The notes under the pieces: model-generated
What the model was told of the DNA's origin: nothing
The model's database searches: none
What the model saw: only the letters and a program-made list of their open reading frames with translations
Shown here: positions 38,298 to 49,099 of the stretch, piece by piece
How positions within the stretch are numbered: the stretch's first letter is position 1
Layout: the number at the start of each line of letters is the position of its first letter
Program-made: the position numbers and the translations under genes
Origin: Euglena gracilis
Taxonomy: Eukaryota > Euglenida > Euglenophyceae > Euglenales
Reading direction: 5' to 3'
Assembly: GCA_039621445.1 (NCBI GenBank)
Contig: CP154954.1
Span: forward strand, 56,504,433 to 56,568,432
Length of the DNA: 64,000 nucleotides

Positions 38298-41249
38298 GGG
38301 CAATTCATACTTTTTTCGGGAGATCCTAGAGAGGATTCGGACCTTTCATTCTCTGCTCCATGCCCAACATCCCTTCATCCCTCTTTTGAGGAAATTTCTT
38401 TTGACGATCGAGGCACCCTTGTATACCTGCCACGTGGAGCCCTCCTGAATGTCAATCAAACCTACCTGCAACTGATGAAGCATTTCAACAGGGACCCTGG
38501 CTGGGAAACCCTGCACGCCTTGTGGGCCTTCCCCAAAGCGGTGCTTTGCCCTTTGCAGCGTGGCGGGCGTTCAAACTGGGCGATGGTGGGGAGAAAAATT
38601 GCAGAACGCGCTCGCCTGTATCTCACCCGCCCTGTGTTTGATTCATGGCTGGACTCCAGTCTCCCACAAATGCAACAAGGCAGACAGACAAGGCAAAAAA
38701 CAGCACTGGCAGCCAAAGCAACTGAAGAACGGTTACTCTCCCGCATTGAAAGCCTTGTGGGCCACGGGGCTATTTCAAAAGCCTGCCGAGAGCTCACCTC
38801 TGAGGGGGTCCAAAACAGCAGTGACCCAAAAGTGATCCAAAGGCTACGTGACCTTCACCCACCAGAGCCTCCACCGCACATCCCAGTGTCCGACTCTTCC
38901 CAAACGATTACCTTTCCTTCAGACCCGGAAAGCACAAAAGACCACCTCAAGGCCATGGTTGGAGACTACCCAGGGGCTTGTGGAGATGACCTCCTCGAGG
39001 TGCTGGATACCTTCATCTGTCGGGCAATTACAAACGGTGTTCACCCCAGCATGGCCCCAATTCTTTCCTCCGCCAGGCTGACACCTCTGCGAAAACAGAA
39101 CAAACAAAGAGCAATGGAAGAGGATGCTTTTGGAAACCTTGTGGAACACACGGTGTGTGATGAAGACACTCGCCCAATCGCAGCAGGTGAAACCCTCCGC
39201 CGATTGGTTGGCAAATGTCTCATGCGTCATCCCACAGTGGTAAACGCTTTGAAAGAACTGAGTCCTCCACAATGTGGCGTTGGTGTGCCGAACGCTTGTC
39301 CACTGATCGCAATGGGAATCCAACAAATGGTGGACACTCTGCACTCGGACAGAGACAATCGATGGGGGCTGCTTCAAGTGGATTTCAGGAATGCCTTCAA
39401 CTCTTTGTCACGAGAAAAAATCCTGCAATCCATCCGCAGACGATGCCCAGAAGTGTGCCCTTGGCTGGATTCGTGCTACGCCCAACACAGCAAGCTGTAT
39501 TGTGGAAACCATTGTCTGCCTTCCCAGAGGAGGGCTCAGCAAGGCGACCCATGTGGACCAGCAGCTTTCGCCTGGGGCGTACAAGACCTGTGTGAGGGCC
39601 TCTCCCCCTTGGTCGAATGGCAGGGATGGTATTTGGATGACGCCCATCTGCTGGGATCACCAGCCCAACTACACAATGCCCTTGTATTTCTGATTCGCGA
39701 GGCAGCAGCGCTTGGGTTGGCCGTGAACCCCGCAAAATGTCGCTTGTGGGGACCAGCGTTCACGTCAACAGAAGGTGTCCCTTGCATTCCTCCGGGAACG
39801 CCACAGGACAGCCCCTTACATCAAATACCACTGACCGCCTTTGTTGCCGGTTCAGGTTTGAAAGTTTTGGGTGTCCCTGTCCACCACCCCCAAGATGACC
39901 GCTTCTGTGAAGAAGTATGGAATAAGCGCACTGAAGACATCCGACGTTCCTGCACAGTACTTCAGCACCTACCTCAATCGCATGTGCAATTCACCTTGCT
40001 TCGTTTTTGTTTATCCGCTTGCAAAGTGAATGACCTCTTGCGCGCCTGCAAAATCGCCTCTGCAACAGCGGCATGCAAGACATTGTCGGGAATTATTAGG
40101 GAAACATTCAGCAGCATGGTCGGCTCCCCTTGCACCCCAGAAGAATGGTTGCAAGTTTCCCTGGCCATCAGATGCGGTGGACTGGGAATCTCCGATCCAC
40201 TATTTCAACGTGCGCCCGCCAGATTGTCTCAAGTGGTGGACTTCTGTCGAAGAGCTCCCTCTGTCTTGGGCCTGCCCGCTGCCATGGACATCCTTCCCAA
40301 AGACGTTGACGATTGTTTACGGACAGCCCTCAATGAACTCGGTCAAATGGCCCCACTGCCACAATGGGCCAGTGACAAAAACTTGATCCCGCAGGCACAG
40401 TCTCCACACAATTCTCAACGTTGGTGGAATCAGCAAAGCATGCTTGCCCGCCAGAAAACACTTTGGGACACATTGCATGGACCTGATGCTGTACGCTTTG
40501 CAAGCCAATGCCAACCACACGCTATGGCATGGGCCGCTTTGACACCATCTCAAGGACTCCGCACCCTGTTACCCACGGCTGAATTCCGCTACACACTTCG
40601 TTGGTCCCTCGAAATGACTCTCACACCAACGGAATCCGATCCCAACCTCTGTCCCAAATGCTTTGGACAATCAGATTTTCTCGGACATCACCTCGTTTGC
40701 TGCAAATCAAACTTCATTACCCGGCGGCACGGGGCTGTCCAAGATTTTCTGACAACCACAACACAGAAGGCAGGATTTACAGCCCGTAAAGAACAACGAG
40801 CCGATGACCGTTCCCGCCCTGGGGATATCTTCATTCCTCGCTTGGACAGTGATGGACCCGTTGCAGTGGATGTGACAGTCCGCCACACCCTTGCGCAAAG
40901 TCATCCGCTGCGAAGTGCAGAGAGCCTGTCACAATGGCAAACACGACAGGAAGCTGAAAAGCATGCCAAATATGATGCAACATGCCGACGACTGGGCTGG
41001 CGGTTGATGCCATTCGTCATGGATTGCTACGGGGGCATGGGACAAGAAGCGCGCTCCTTGATGGCCACCCTCCTCAAAGCCCTTCTGGGGCAGCGGGAAG
41101 GGTGGCAACGGCGGGCCGCAGAAGCAGATATTTGGCAAGGCCTGTCCTTCACACTGATCAGAGAAATCAGCAGACAGCTCGTTTGGAGCTTGTATTCTTC
41201 CAAGGATGAGATCACCTTGTCTTCTGCCCACTCACCATATTCTGTCTGA
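38298..41249 (+). CDS. LINE ORF: reverse transcriptase with restriction-like endonuclease
   Basis: A single intact frame. It is open from 38298 (983 codons); the first ATG is at 38475 (924 residues), but coding-like sequence such as DDRGTLVYLPRGALLNVNQ lies before it. RT motifs: LLQVDFRNAFNSL near 39375 (A), RAQQGDPCGPAAFAW near 39535 (B) and GWYLDDAHLLG near 39625 (C, YLDD). Near the C-terminus are a Cys/His cluster (CPKCFGQSDFLGHHLVCC) and RPGDIFIPRLDSDGPVAVDV, the spaced R-P-D...D-V pattern of PD-(D/E)XK endonucleases in R2/NeSL-like LINEs. Such proteins nick DNA and prime cDNA synthesis at the nick. No N-terminal APE nuclease. It is the best preserved element here. Confidence 0.9.
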   Translation, partial: GQFILFSGDPREDSDLSFSAPCPTSLHPSFEEISFDDRGTLVYLPRGALLNVNQTYLQLMKHFNRDPGWETLHALWAFPKAVLCPLQRGGRSNWAMVGRKIAERARLYLTRPVFDSWLDSSLPQMQQGRQTRQKTALAAKATEERLLSRIESLVGHGAISKACRELTSEGVQNSSDPKVIQRLRDLHPPEPPPHIPVSDSSQTITFPSDPESTKDHLKAMVGDYPGACGDDLLEVLDTFICRAITNGVHPSMAPILSSARLTPLRKQNKQRAMEEDAFGNLVEHTVCDEDTRPIAAGETLRRLVGKCLMRHPTVVNALKELSPPQCGVGVPNACPLIAMGIQQMVDTLHSDRDNRWGLLQVDFRNAFNSLSREKILQSIRRRCPEVCPWLDSCYAQHSKLYCGNHCLPSQRRAQQGDPCGPAAFAWGVQDLCEGLSPLVEWQGWYLDDAHLLGSPAQLHNALVFLIREAAALGLAVNPAKCRLWGPAFTSTEGVPCIPPGTPQDSPLHQIPLTAFVAGSGLKVLGVPVHHPQDDRFCEEVWNKRTEDIRRSCTVLQHLPQSHVQFTLLRFCLSACKVNDLLRACKIASATAACKTLSGIIRETFSSMVGSPCTPEEWLQVSLAIRCGGLGISDPLFQRAPARLSQVVDFCRRAPSVLGLPAAMDILPKDVDDCLRTALNELGQMAPLPQWASDKNLIPQAQSPHNSQRWWNQQSMLARQKTLWDTLHGPDAVRFASQCQPHAMAWAALTPSQGLRTLLPTAEFRYTLRWSLEMTLTPTESDPNLCPKCFGQSDFLGHHLVCCKSNFITRRHGAVQDFLTTTTQKAGFTARKEQRADDRSRPGDIFIPRLDSDGPVAVDVTVRHTLAQSHPLRSAESLSQWQTRQEAEKHAKYDATCRRLGWRLMPFVMDCYGGMGQEARSLMATLLKALLGQREGWQRRAAEADIWQGLSFTLIREISRQLVWSLYSSKDEITLSSAHSPYSV

Positions 41250-41374
41250 AGGCCTCGAGCCCCCTGAGCAGGGCCACATGCCAAGCCAAAGGCAAACTCA
41301 AACTCACCATATTCTGTCTGTAGGCCTTGAGCCCCCTGAGCAGAGCCACACGCCAAGCCAAAGGCAAATCAATG
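41231..41374. repeat. 72-bp tandem duplication at the LINE 3' end
   Basis: Two units begin CTCACCATATTCTGTCTG (41231 and 41303) and contain GAGCCCCCTGAGCAG and GCCAAGCCAAAGGCAAA. The first unit spans the stop codon. The position suggests part of the 3' UTR. Confidence 0.85.
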
Positions 41375-42194
41375 GGTCAGACAGACGCACACGCAGAGAA
41401 ACAAAACAGAGAAACAAATGAAGCCAAAACCCGGCACAGACACGCCATCCGGTGGCAAAGAGGAACAAACGCCCCCCCCACCCCGCCCACCCCGCCCGAT
41501 ATATATTGAAGGTGACCTTTGCTCATCTTCCGCTAACCGCTGAACCTCCGCACCCTGAACAAGTATCCCTCAGCACTCTTTTGTACATTACACCCAGAGT
41601 ATAAGCTACCCGCGACCTGTGGCGGCACAGGGAGTCACAAGGGGGTTCCTCTTGTGGCGAGGGCCAAAAGAGACGTTACCCTGGGCCCGGGGCACGGTTT
41701 GGGTGAAGCTGTGCTACCCACCGTGAGTTATCGACTGTGTCCTGGCGTTTCACGATTAAACCATTGCGGCTTCGGAGGAGAAGTGATACTAAGGAAAAGC
41801 AACCCCTATCAAGCACGCCATCGCCAAGCATCAGGAGCTGAGGCAAGGGATGGCCTAGGGCTAATGCCCCCCTGGCGGAGTGTAGCTCCACAGGCGAGAA
41901 AGTGAATTCCACTCCCAGCTCTAGACTGATCCTATAGAAGCGAAGAGAAAGATTCCCCGTGATGGTAACATGGCTGGAAAAAAAATGCAAAAAATACAGT
42001 CTCTTCTTTGGGGATACCCGAATCCGAAGCAATCATCAGTCCATCTAGGAGACCCTGTGGCCCGGCTGCTTTCGCACTTGCCATTCAAGGATTGGTGGAA
42101 GAACTTCACCCCATCTGTTGCTGGCGAGCCTGGTAGAGAAGCCCCCCAAGCCAGCTCGAAGTAGAGAAGGGCCCCCCAATTGGTGTGGCACTCA
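41375..42194. other. Spacer with possible promoter
   Basis: No gene is recognised. A TATA-like GATATATATTGAAGG near 41498, after a CCGCCCACCCCGCCC stretch, resembles the lead near 5960 and may be an LTR or element promoter; this is a guess. Confidence 0.35.
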
Positions 42195-42880
42195 ACCAAG
42201 GCAAGTGTACGTTGCGGGGGCCGGCCTTCTGTACCGCATGGTCCTCGCTTCCGCTAGGAGCAAACAAATTACGGTGACTCCTTTCATCCCTGGCTCAGGA
42301 ATCAAAACCTTGGGTGTCCCGGTGTGCCATTCACCGGACGGCTCCTTTGATAAACGCACTTGGTTTGGAAGGTGTGAGGCTGTGATGAAAGCATGCTCCC
42401 TCCTACAGAGAGTGCCTTCCGGACACGTCCAATTCACCGTCCTTCGGATGCTCCTGGACGCATGCAAGGTCAACACTAGCCTCCTATGCTCAAGACCAAT
42501 GGCCCCTTGCTCAAAAAAAAGTGCGGAATACAACGAGTGTCATCAATGGACGGCCACTGGAGGAACCACAACGGAACCACAACAAGCCACACTTCCGGTT
42601 CGATTCGGGGGTTTGGGTATCCGGGACCTATTTGTCAGAGAGAGTGAAGGCCACATGGGCAGCAACTCTGGACTTCATTATGCGAGGGGATCGGATCCTT
42701 GACCTCCCAGCCACCTGCTCTGCTCCCTTGCTCCCCGTCGACTTCATGGAAACGGTAGGAGCCATCAAAGGGAGGAGCTGCTCATGGCTAACATCTGCTC
42801 AGTCCTTCCGTGATGACCGCCAGCAATACGCATTGATGACGCCCGAAATGCTCCCGCCTTGGCAAATTCAGAAATGACCA
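42195..42880 (+). pseudogene. Decayed LINE RT fragment related to the 38.3-41.2 kb ORF
   Basis: FIPGSGIKTLGVPVCHSPDG, SGHVQFTVLRMLLDACKVN and LPVRFGGLGIRDLF line up with FVAGSGLKVLGVPVHHPQDD, SHVQFTLLRFCLSACKVN and LAIRCGGLGISDPLF of the intact LINE. Frameshifts near 42510 and later break it. Only the RT thumb and linker region is left. Confidence 0.85.
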
Positions 42881-43180
42881 GCTGCATTACAACAGGCCTT
42901 CACCATCATCACCTTCACTTGAACAAACCGAACAGGACTATGAAGGAAAATCCTTTCATGGTGTCTTGTCTTGTGCTTTGCTTGAGTACAAGGGAATTGG
43001 GACAAAGGGATTTTGTTACTCCAGTTTTGCCTTACCAATGTAGGTGCGCACCACTCTAGAAACCACAGTTGCAACGATCGTGGCAGACCCTACCGGGATC
43101 TGCCCCTCCAAGGCGAAAGCGAAAGGCTTTAATGTACGTCCAACCATATCCCATATCCCATATACCATATCCCAGCACCA

Positions 43181-44553
43181 ATGGTGCAGCCATCGCGAAT
43201 TTTTCGCGATACCCAGTCCCCTCCTCGGATGCCAAGACCACCACCACCCGAATATCAAGAACCTCCAACGCAATACGCGTATCATCCAACGACGCAACCG
43301 TCAACGGCACTACCGCCATTTCCATATCCAGCCCATCTGGAAGCTGGACGCCAGTTACCCGTACAACGGGATCAGCCGGTGGCTCAGGAGCCAGGATCCT
43401 GGGCTGAGGATGTGGAGCAAGCCGAGGCCGAAGGCCGTACGGCTGTGGAAGAAGATGTACCAACTGTACATGAACCTCTTCCAGAACCCCGCTTCACATC
43501 ACCTCAGCAAGCCATCCAGTACTACCAATCCCTGGAACAGCTCCAGGGCCCACGGTCTGCAGAACGTAGATATGCGTCACAGCCGTACAGGCCAGCAGAC
43601 CTGGGGAAACGAGGTAGGCCAGAATCTCCATCCCCAATGGGGAGACCGAAACCCCCAGCCCCTGCACCAGCCTCAGACAGACAGGCTACCCTTGCACAGC
43701 AACGTCGGGCGTCGGGTGGCCAACAGGCCACACCCCCTCCGTGCCCGTACCGTTTGCCTTGCCGGCAAAGCCAGCGCCAATGGCGCAACCCCCCAGACCA
43801 GTGCCAGCAAAAGCAGCAGCGCCGACAGCTGCAGCAGCGCCAATCGCCACAGCCTGTAGCAGCGCCAACGGCGCCACAACCTGTAACAGCACCAACGGCA
43901 CCACCCCAGGAGACGCCAGTACCTCAAGGCCAACAGGCCGCAATGGATGTACTACCTGTTCCTGAACCCACACAGCAACAGCTCGAGCAAGCCGAACTGG
44001 CCCAAAGAGACCATGGGGCAGAAATCGAGCATGAAGCTGCGGAGCGTGCACGAGTACAGAAAATTTTCGACGATACCCTAGAACGTGTACGCAACCCCAC
44101 CTACATCGATCCGCCTAGAGGCGAACCCCTCCCTGACAATAACCCACCGCTATTGGCGGATATTCAGGATCAACCTGCAGCATACCCAGCACCGAAACTG
44201 GCTTTTGCCCCACAGGAATTGCTTGGACGAACAAGCGATATGAATCCTGCATTTTTATGTCCCCGTTTTGCATCCAATCTCAGTCCTCATGCTTGGAAAC
44301 AAGCTAGAGAAGACATTGCTCAATGGGAAGCCCGATCGGCAAGAGTAAAGCCAAAAGTGCTCCCAAACGAGCACCTACCGCAGGCCAAAAAGGCCAAGGC
44401 AAAGGCAAGAAAGGCCAATACCGGAACGTCTATGAGGACGACATGGAAGCTCTATTCGAGCACATCCAGAGCATTCATGATCTCGCATTCGAGGCCATGA
44501 GAAAGTTCCAAAACGAACTTCGACTACCGGTCCTGGTTGCCTCCCCATCGTAA
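43181..44553 (+). CDS. Unknown Pro/Gln/Ala-rich protein with basic C-terminus
   Basis: I do not recognise the family. About 380 residues of Pro, Gln and Ala with short tandem pieces (PQPVAAPTAP/PQPVTAPTAP) are followed by an acidic/helical segment (AELAQRDHGAEIEHEAAERA) and a KAKKGQGKGKK-type basic stretch. A shift near 44335 leads to QYRNVYEDDMEALFEHIQSI and a stop at 44551-44553. The composition and a basic, possibly nucleic-acid-binding tail would suit a retroelement Gag, but no capsid or knuckle motif was found. Confidence 0.5.
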
Positions 44554-44555
44554 CT

Positions 44556-45011
44556 GTGACTAGACAGCTCTATATGGAGCATAACCGCGAGTACCACCAT
44601 GATGGAACTTTGTATGCCTATGAGGGCAATGTAATCCTCGGTCCGATACTGGACAATCTGCCGGGATTCTGGCATGTTTGGTTCTGGGCGGGATACCCCA
44701 CCCAAAATTTCGGCAAATTCCTGAACTCCTGTGGCTATCCTTACCTGGATTGTGGTCGGGAAGACCGATACAACACAGGTAAAGATTTGCTGCGGCAGTT
44801 ATTCGACTGCACTCACAGTGTAGGCCCAGAAGGCCTGCAGTGGGAGTTCTACCCACTACCTGAAAATATCGCCGCATTGGCGGGAAACATGTTCTGCAGC
44901 AACCTGCAAGTCTTTTACCACTGGCAAAATGCCTATCACTTTGAAGTGCACCTGTGTGATGACGGATCCGCTGCATCGGCGGTACCTGAACACCCAGTGT
45001 ACGCATGCTGA
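44556..45011 (+). CDS. Unknown 151-residue protein
   Basis: The ORF starts two bases after the preceding stop. It is rich in aromatic residues (FWHVWFWAGYPTQNFG, YPYLDCGRED) and balanced in composition, so it looks more like a folded protein than a chance frame. However the opposite strand is also open over the same DNA, and which one is coding is not settled. No family is recognised. Confidence 0.35.
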   Translation: MTRQLYMEHNREYHHDGTLYAYEGNVILGPILDNLPGFWHVWFWAGYPTQNFGKFLNSCGYPYLDCGREDRYNTGKDLLRQLFDCTHSVGPEGLQWEFYPLPENIAALAGNMFCSNLQVFYHWQNAYHFEVHLCDDGSAASAVPEHPVYAC

Positions 45012-45935
45012 CATCAGGGGGATATTCCCCAAGCATGAAGTACACTTTCCCTGTCATCAGAGTTTGGCCACAAGTGCACCATTGTGCACTAGGCCTATTG
45101 GCCATGCTCAAAATCTGACGACAGTGGGTATCCCACATCACTTGTAAGGAGGGATCTGCTCTTTCGAGTGCGCTAACGCGCAGGGCAGTCCGCAGAGTTT
45201 TCTCCGCGAGATTCACCAGTTCTGCGGTGAACTGTTGGTGCTGGCTGGGGCGTCACATGCGACACAGGGATTGCATAAGGGGATATACTACTGCTGCTGA
45301 CCGCGGTCTGAGCCACAAGCTCCCGACCGCGTTGAGCAGCAGGATGGGGCATCGCCTGTACGGCGTGTACCTGGTGCGGGACATCCTGTACGGGTTGAGA
45401 TTGGGGTTGTTTTTTGGGGTTGTTGAGTCATAATGTATTGTGGTGTATACAGGATGGGAGGTGAGGAACCAGGCATGGTGTAATGCGCCCGCTCCATTGG
45501 AGGTGCCTGTCCCTGCCTCGCATACTGTTGTTTTTCCATTGGAACTTGGTATGCCTGTTGAGGCTGTGTCGCATATGTAGCACCCATTGGCACAGGAGCT
45601 GCATGAGCGACTAGTGGCGGTTGCGCCTGAAAGGAGGGCGGCATTTGTGCCTGAAAGGGGGCTGACATATGTGACTGAGAGTGGTATGGCATTTGTGACT
45701 GAACCATTTGAGTGGGGGGGGGGGTGGCAATTGTGCCTGAGCCGCATAAGCGGCTGGAGGGGGTTCATATACCGCGTACGCGGGAGCCCCTTGGGCTGGG
45801 GGAGCCGCCGCATAGGCGTGTGGGGCGTAGGGAGGGATAGCATACTGTATAGGGGGCGGTCCTGGGCCGCACAGCCGCCTCGACACACAGCGCAACGCCC
45901 GAGACGCCCCAGCAGACGCCCCGCACGGTACGTGA
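45010..45935 (-). CDS. Unknown Pro/Gln/Ala-rich protein on the minus strand (frameshifted)
   Basis: Starting near 45.93 kb (minus), a PPYAPHAYAAAPPAQGAPAY stretch, a shift in the C run at 45714-45724 (read as G on the plus strand), then SQMPYHSQSHMSAPFQAQMP and a less biased part, TLRTALRVSALERADPSLQ, to about 45.0 kb. The style resembles the 43.2 kb protein in opposite orientation. Gag-like composition; no family motif. Confidence 0.35.
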
Positions 45936-45953
45936 TCCGAGCACCCACGCGAG

Positions 45954-46340
45954 ATGCAACCGTCAGCCTCGTCTCCCGCGGCAGTCTCACCATCGGCATC
46001 TTCTGCGGCAGTCCAACCGTCTGCGTCGTGCATCGCACCACCGGCGTTCGTGCCAGCACCATCGTCCAACGCGCCATCGCCAATACCACCACCAGAACTG
46101 CAGTCCACCGCACCGCAGTCCATCGCCCCGTCCGCAGCGCCAACGGTCCCACCTACGGCGTCCACAGCCAGTGTGCAATCACCGGTTGTGCCCGTCCCGT
46201 CCGCAGCGCCCGCAGCTGGTGTGCCGTCACCAGCCGTGCCTGTGCCCCCTCAGGCTGACATGGACATCAGCGTCTTCGACATGGACAGGAGCAAGGCGTA
46301 TGTGGTGCGCGGTGGTGTGACCAGGACCCCAACGGCCCGG
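45954..46340 (+). CDS. Pol linker before integrase (G3)
   Basis: A run of Pro/Ala/Ser (SPIPPPELQSTAPQSIAPSA) ends in ADMDISVFDMDRSKAYVVRG, which leads directly, after a shift near 46330, into the integrase part. The linker is probably unstructured. Confidence 0.5.
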
Positions 46341-46342
46341 GC

Positions 46343-46840
46343 TTGCCCAGCGGGTTCCAGCTGGTGGATGGGCTGCTCGTCTTTGCAGGGAGGTGGTGTG
46401 TGCCGAGCGGGCTGCTGGCGGAGGTGCTGAGGGAGCAGCACTCGGTCTTCGGCCACATTTGGCGGGGACAGACTGGTGGAGGAGGCCGAGCACTCGCGGA
46501 ACTGATGGAGGTGGCGAAGGAAGCCAGCGGGCTGCGGAGGACATTCCCGGTCCGCCAGGCCACCGAGCACCCGCACCTGTCGCTGCGGCTGAACGTCTGC
46601 CTGACGCCCGTCCAGCCGTACGTCATGGCGTCGGTGGCCATCGACCTCTTCGTGATGCCAGAGGTGGACTTCGAGGGGCAGCTGTACAAAGTGTTCGCCG
46701 CCTGCGCCGACCGCCACAGTGGGTGGGTCGTGGCCACGGCCCACCACACGCGCGGCCTCACTGCCGCCACCGTGGCCAAGGCGATATACCGTGGGTGGTG
46801 GTCGCCGCAAAGGCTGCCCAGCGTGATCCCCAGTGATGTG
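46343..46840 (+). CDS. Pol: integrase N-terminal domain and first catalytic residue (G3)
   Basis: GFQLVDGLLVFAGRWCVPSG parallels GFKVLNGQLFFEEKLCVPES of G1. The zinc-domain stretch near 46480 is out of frame. The catalytic core resumes with VASVAIDLFVMPEV-like sequence (first Asp), CADRHSGWVVAT, and LPSVIPSDV with the second Asp. A shift or short deletion near 46840 removes the DQG-F segment. Confidence 0.82.
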
Positions 46841-47621
46841 CGGCATGCACTGGATGTGCCACCCCTACGCCCAGGCGTACCACCACGCGGCGAACGGGCG
46901 GGCGGATTCCATCGGTGCGCAGCTGCAGAAGCAGGTCCGGAGCGAGAAGGCCGAAGCCCAGATCACCTGGGTGAATTCTCTGCCAAGGGCAGTGCAGAAG
47001 CTGAACGACTCCAAGTCGCAGCGCGGCCTGAGCCCGTATGAGATGCTGTATGGACGGCATCGGTGGACTGGTGGCGTACCGTACAAGGCCCCGGTCGTGG
47101 TGGAGGACACCGTGTCGTTCTCCGAGATGCAGAAGGCCGTGGATCAGAAGGTCACCGACGTCCTCAACGACATCCGCAAGCGGCAAGCAGACCAGAAGAA
47201 TCGGAGTAGGAAGGACCTTGAGGAGTTCGCCAACAGAGACCTCGTCTGGTACCTCCGGCCTCCCAGGCAGCCGGGCCAGAAGCTCGAGAGGTACTGGCTG
47301 GGCCCAGCTCGGGTCACCGCGCGCCGTGGTGAGCACTCGTACAAGCTGGAGCTGGAGGAGGGCCGCCACCAAGAGGCCCACCGCTGCCAGCTGAAGGCCT
47401 ACCGCGATGACACGCGGTTGTGGGGACCGCCAAAGATGTTCGCCGACCGGCAGGCCAAATCACAGGATGACGTGGACATCGAGGAGTGGACATTGGAGGA
47501 AATCCGGCGGCACCGTAGACGAGACGACTGCGACTGGGAGTTCGAGGTGAAGTGTGAGGGCAACCCTACTCTCACGTGGGAGCCTTTAAAGATTTTTTCC
47601 ATCAATACTCTCACCAGATGA
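46841..47621 (+). CDS. Pol: integrase C-terminus and chromodomain (G3)
   Basis: AYHHAANGRADSIGAQLQ is the region of the third catalytic residue; the usual Glu is replaced by Asp (RADS against RVER in G1). RDLVWYLRPPRQPGQKLERY with WLGPARV is the GPY/F-like part. A chromodomain follows: EWTLEEIRRHRRRDDCDWEF and LTWEPL. A shift in the T run at 47594-47599 moves the last helix to the next frame. Confidence 0.82.
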
Positions 47622-48061
47622 TCGAGTACGCCAAGTCCAAGAAGCTCAAGGTGGACCTGCTGGACTACCTCCACCGCAACCCGGCTGAGGTGGCGGTTAT
47701 CATCGCGGAGGTGAAGAAGCAGGAGCAATTGGGCATCAACATCACCGAGTGGGAGGACCCACCCGAGGAATGGGTCTGGCCCGACGAGCACGTCAAGAGG
47801 GACGAGGAGGCAAGCATCCAGAAAGGGGAGTCAGCGGACCCCCCCAGTGGGCACAGCGGTGCCTGCAGCACAGCACTTCCCGACCCGCGATCCACCGCCG
47901 GCACTAGGTCAGGATCCACCGCGGACCGTCGCCGCCGCTGCGTCGCACTAGCCCGTCCCGCTGCACTTCGTGCACCACCCGTCCGACCGTCCCTCCCTCC
48001 GTCTCTGCGTTTCCCCAGCTGTCGCAGGAGGATGATACACAGATCCACTTTGCTGCGGTAA
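47576..48061 (+). CDS. Chromodomain C-terminal helix and tail (G3, other frame)
   Basis: FKDFFHQYSHQMIEYAKSKK continues the chromodomain after the T-run shift. A charged segment (EQLGINITEWEDPPEEWVWP) and a low-complexity Arg/Pro tail follow to the stop. Confidence 0.6.
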   Translation: MGAFKDFFHQYSHQMIEYAKSKKLKVDLLDYLHRNPAEVAVIIAEVKKQEQLGINITEWEDPPEEWVWPDEHVKRDEEASIQKGESADPPSGHSGACSTALPDPRSTAGTRSGSTADRRRRCVALARPAALRAPPVRPSLPPSLRFPSCRRRMIHRSTLLR

Positions 48062-49095
48062 CCACCTTGGTGTGTCCATCGATAGGAGCTGAGTGCGTGC
48101 AGCCCGTGTCTGCGTTCGCTAATTTGCTGCCGCAGGCTGCCCCCCAGGCGGCTGTGGCTGCCTCCCAGGCTGCTGTGGCTGCCCCCCAGGCGATGGCTGC
48201 CAGCCAGGCTGCCGTGGCTGCCCCCCAGGCGGCCGTGGCTGCCTCTGCGATGTTCACCCGTTCTCCGTATGTGCCCATTCTGAACCGTTTCCCGGCTGCA
48301 GGCGGGGACGCGGTGCCCCCTCCGTCTGCTGCTTTCCGGTGTGTACGGGCCGGCACCCCCACATGCCGCCGGCCTGTGTCACGCCGTCCCTGTTCCTCTC
48401 ACACCTTTTCTTGCCAGCGCACCTCCATACGAGTGCACCCCGTTCATCCCCTGTCCCGATGGAGCCTTCGTAACCCATGGCTCCTTCCCGTTGCACTTCC
48501 AGGACCTGTGCTCATCCTCAAGGCGGCGAGAGGGCACCACCGCCGGTGTCTGCGTCCTCAATCCCCCCAGCGCAGGCCTGGTGAGTCCCGGCTTTTTCCG
48601 GCCCCAACCCGGAGGCCACCCGTTTTCTTCTACCCACGGCTACCCATGCAGCCCACCGCCCCAGGGGTGGTTGGAAAAGCCTGGCGTCAAACCGTACTGG
48701 GTAGCGGGGGGTATATTTGTGGGGCTGCTGATGCTGCTGCCGTTCCTTGCCTTCCGATTCGCCAGAGCACCTGCTGCCTGACAGAGGCTGGGTACGTGGA
48801 GGCTACACCGTCGGAGGCGAGCCGACGGACGGCAGCGGATGCCTCTCCCCCCTGTCCATCACACTTGCACGGATACTACCCATGCACCGCGTGCCCGTAC
48901 CGCCCCCGACGCCTGTTGTGGTACATTTTGTTCACTTCGTGGATGGGGTGCCTCGGTAGGAAGGAGAGTGTGGGCGGCGTGAGCCGGCCTGGGGCCTGCG
49001 CACCTGAATTAGCGAATTTTCTGCCGCGGAATACCTTTTTTACCTGCGTACTTTTCACCCTACACAGGTTCTCTCTTTTCTGGATGTTTCATTAA
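48062..49095 (+). CDS. Uncertain GC-rich ORF with Ala-Gln repeats
   Basis: An open frame of 342 residues starts with a tandem repeat (AVAASQAAVAAPQAMAAS) at 48130-48245. The remainder is Pro/Arg/Cys-rich, and a second frame over 48.34-48.78 kb is equally open, with a hydrophobic stretch VGLLMLLPFLAF. No family is recognised; GC-rich DNA makes chance ORFs likely. Confidence 0.2.
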
Positions 49096-49099
49096 ATGA

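Larger units (their letters stand above)
45954..48061 (+). mobile_element. GC-rich Ty3/gypsy remnant with chromodomain (element G3)
   Basis: Pro/Ala linker, integrase, GPY/F-like region and chromodomain follow in the same order as at the end of G1, but in strongly GC-rich DNA with G/C at most third positions. RT is absent. Frameshifts near 46330, 46480, 46840 and 47590 break it. Confidence 0.85.
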
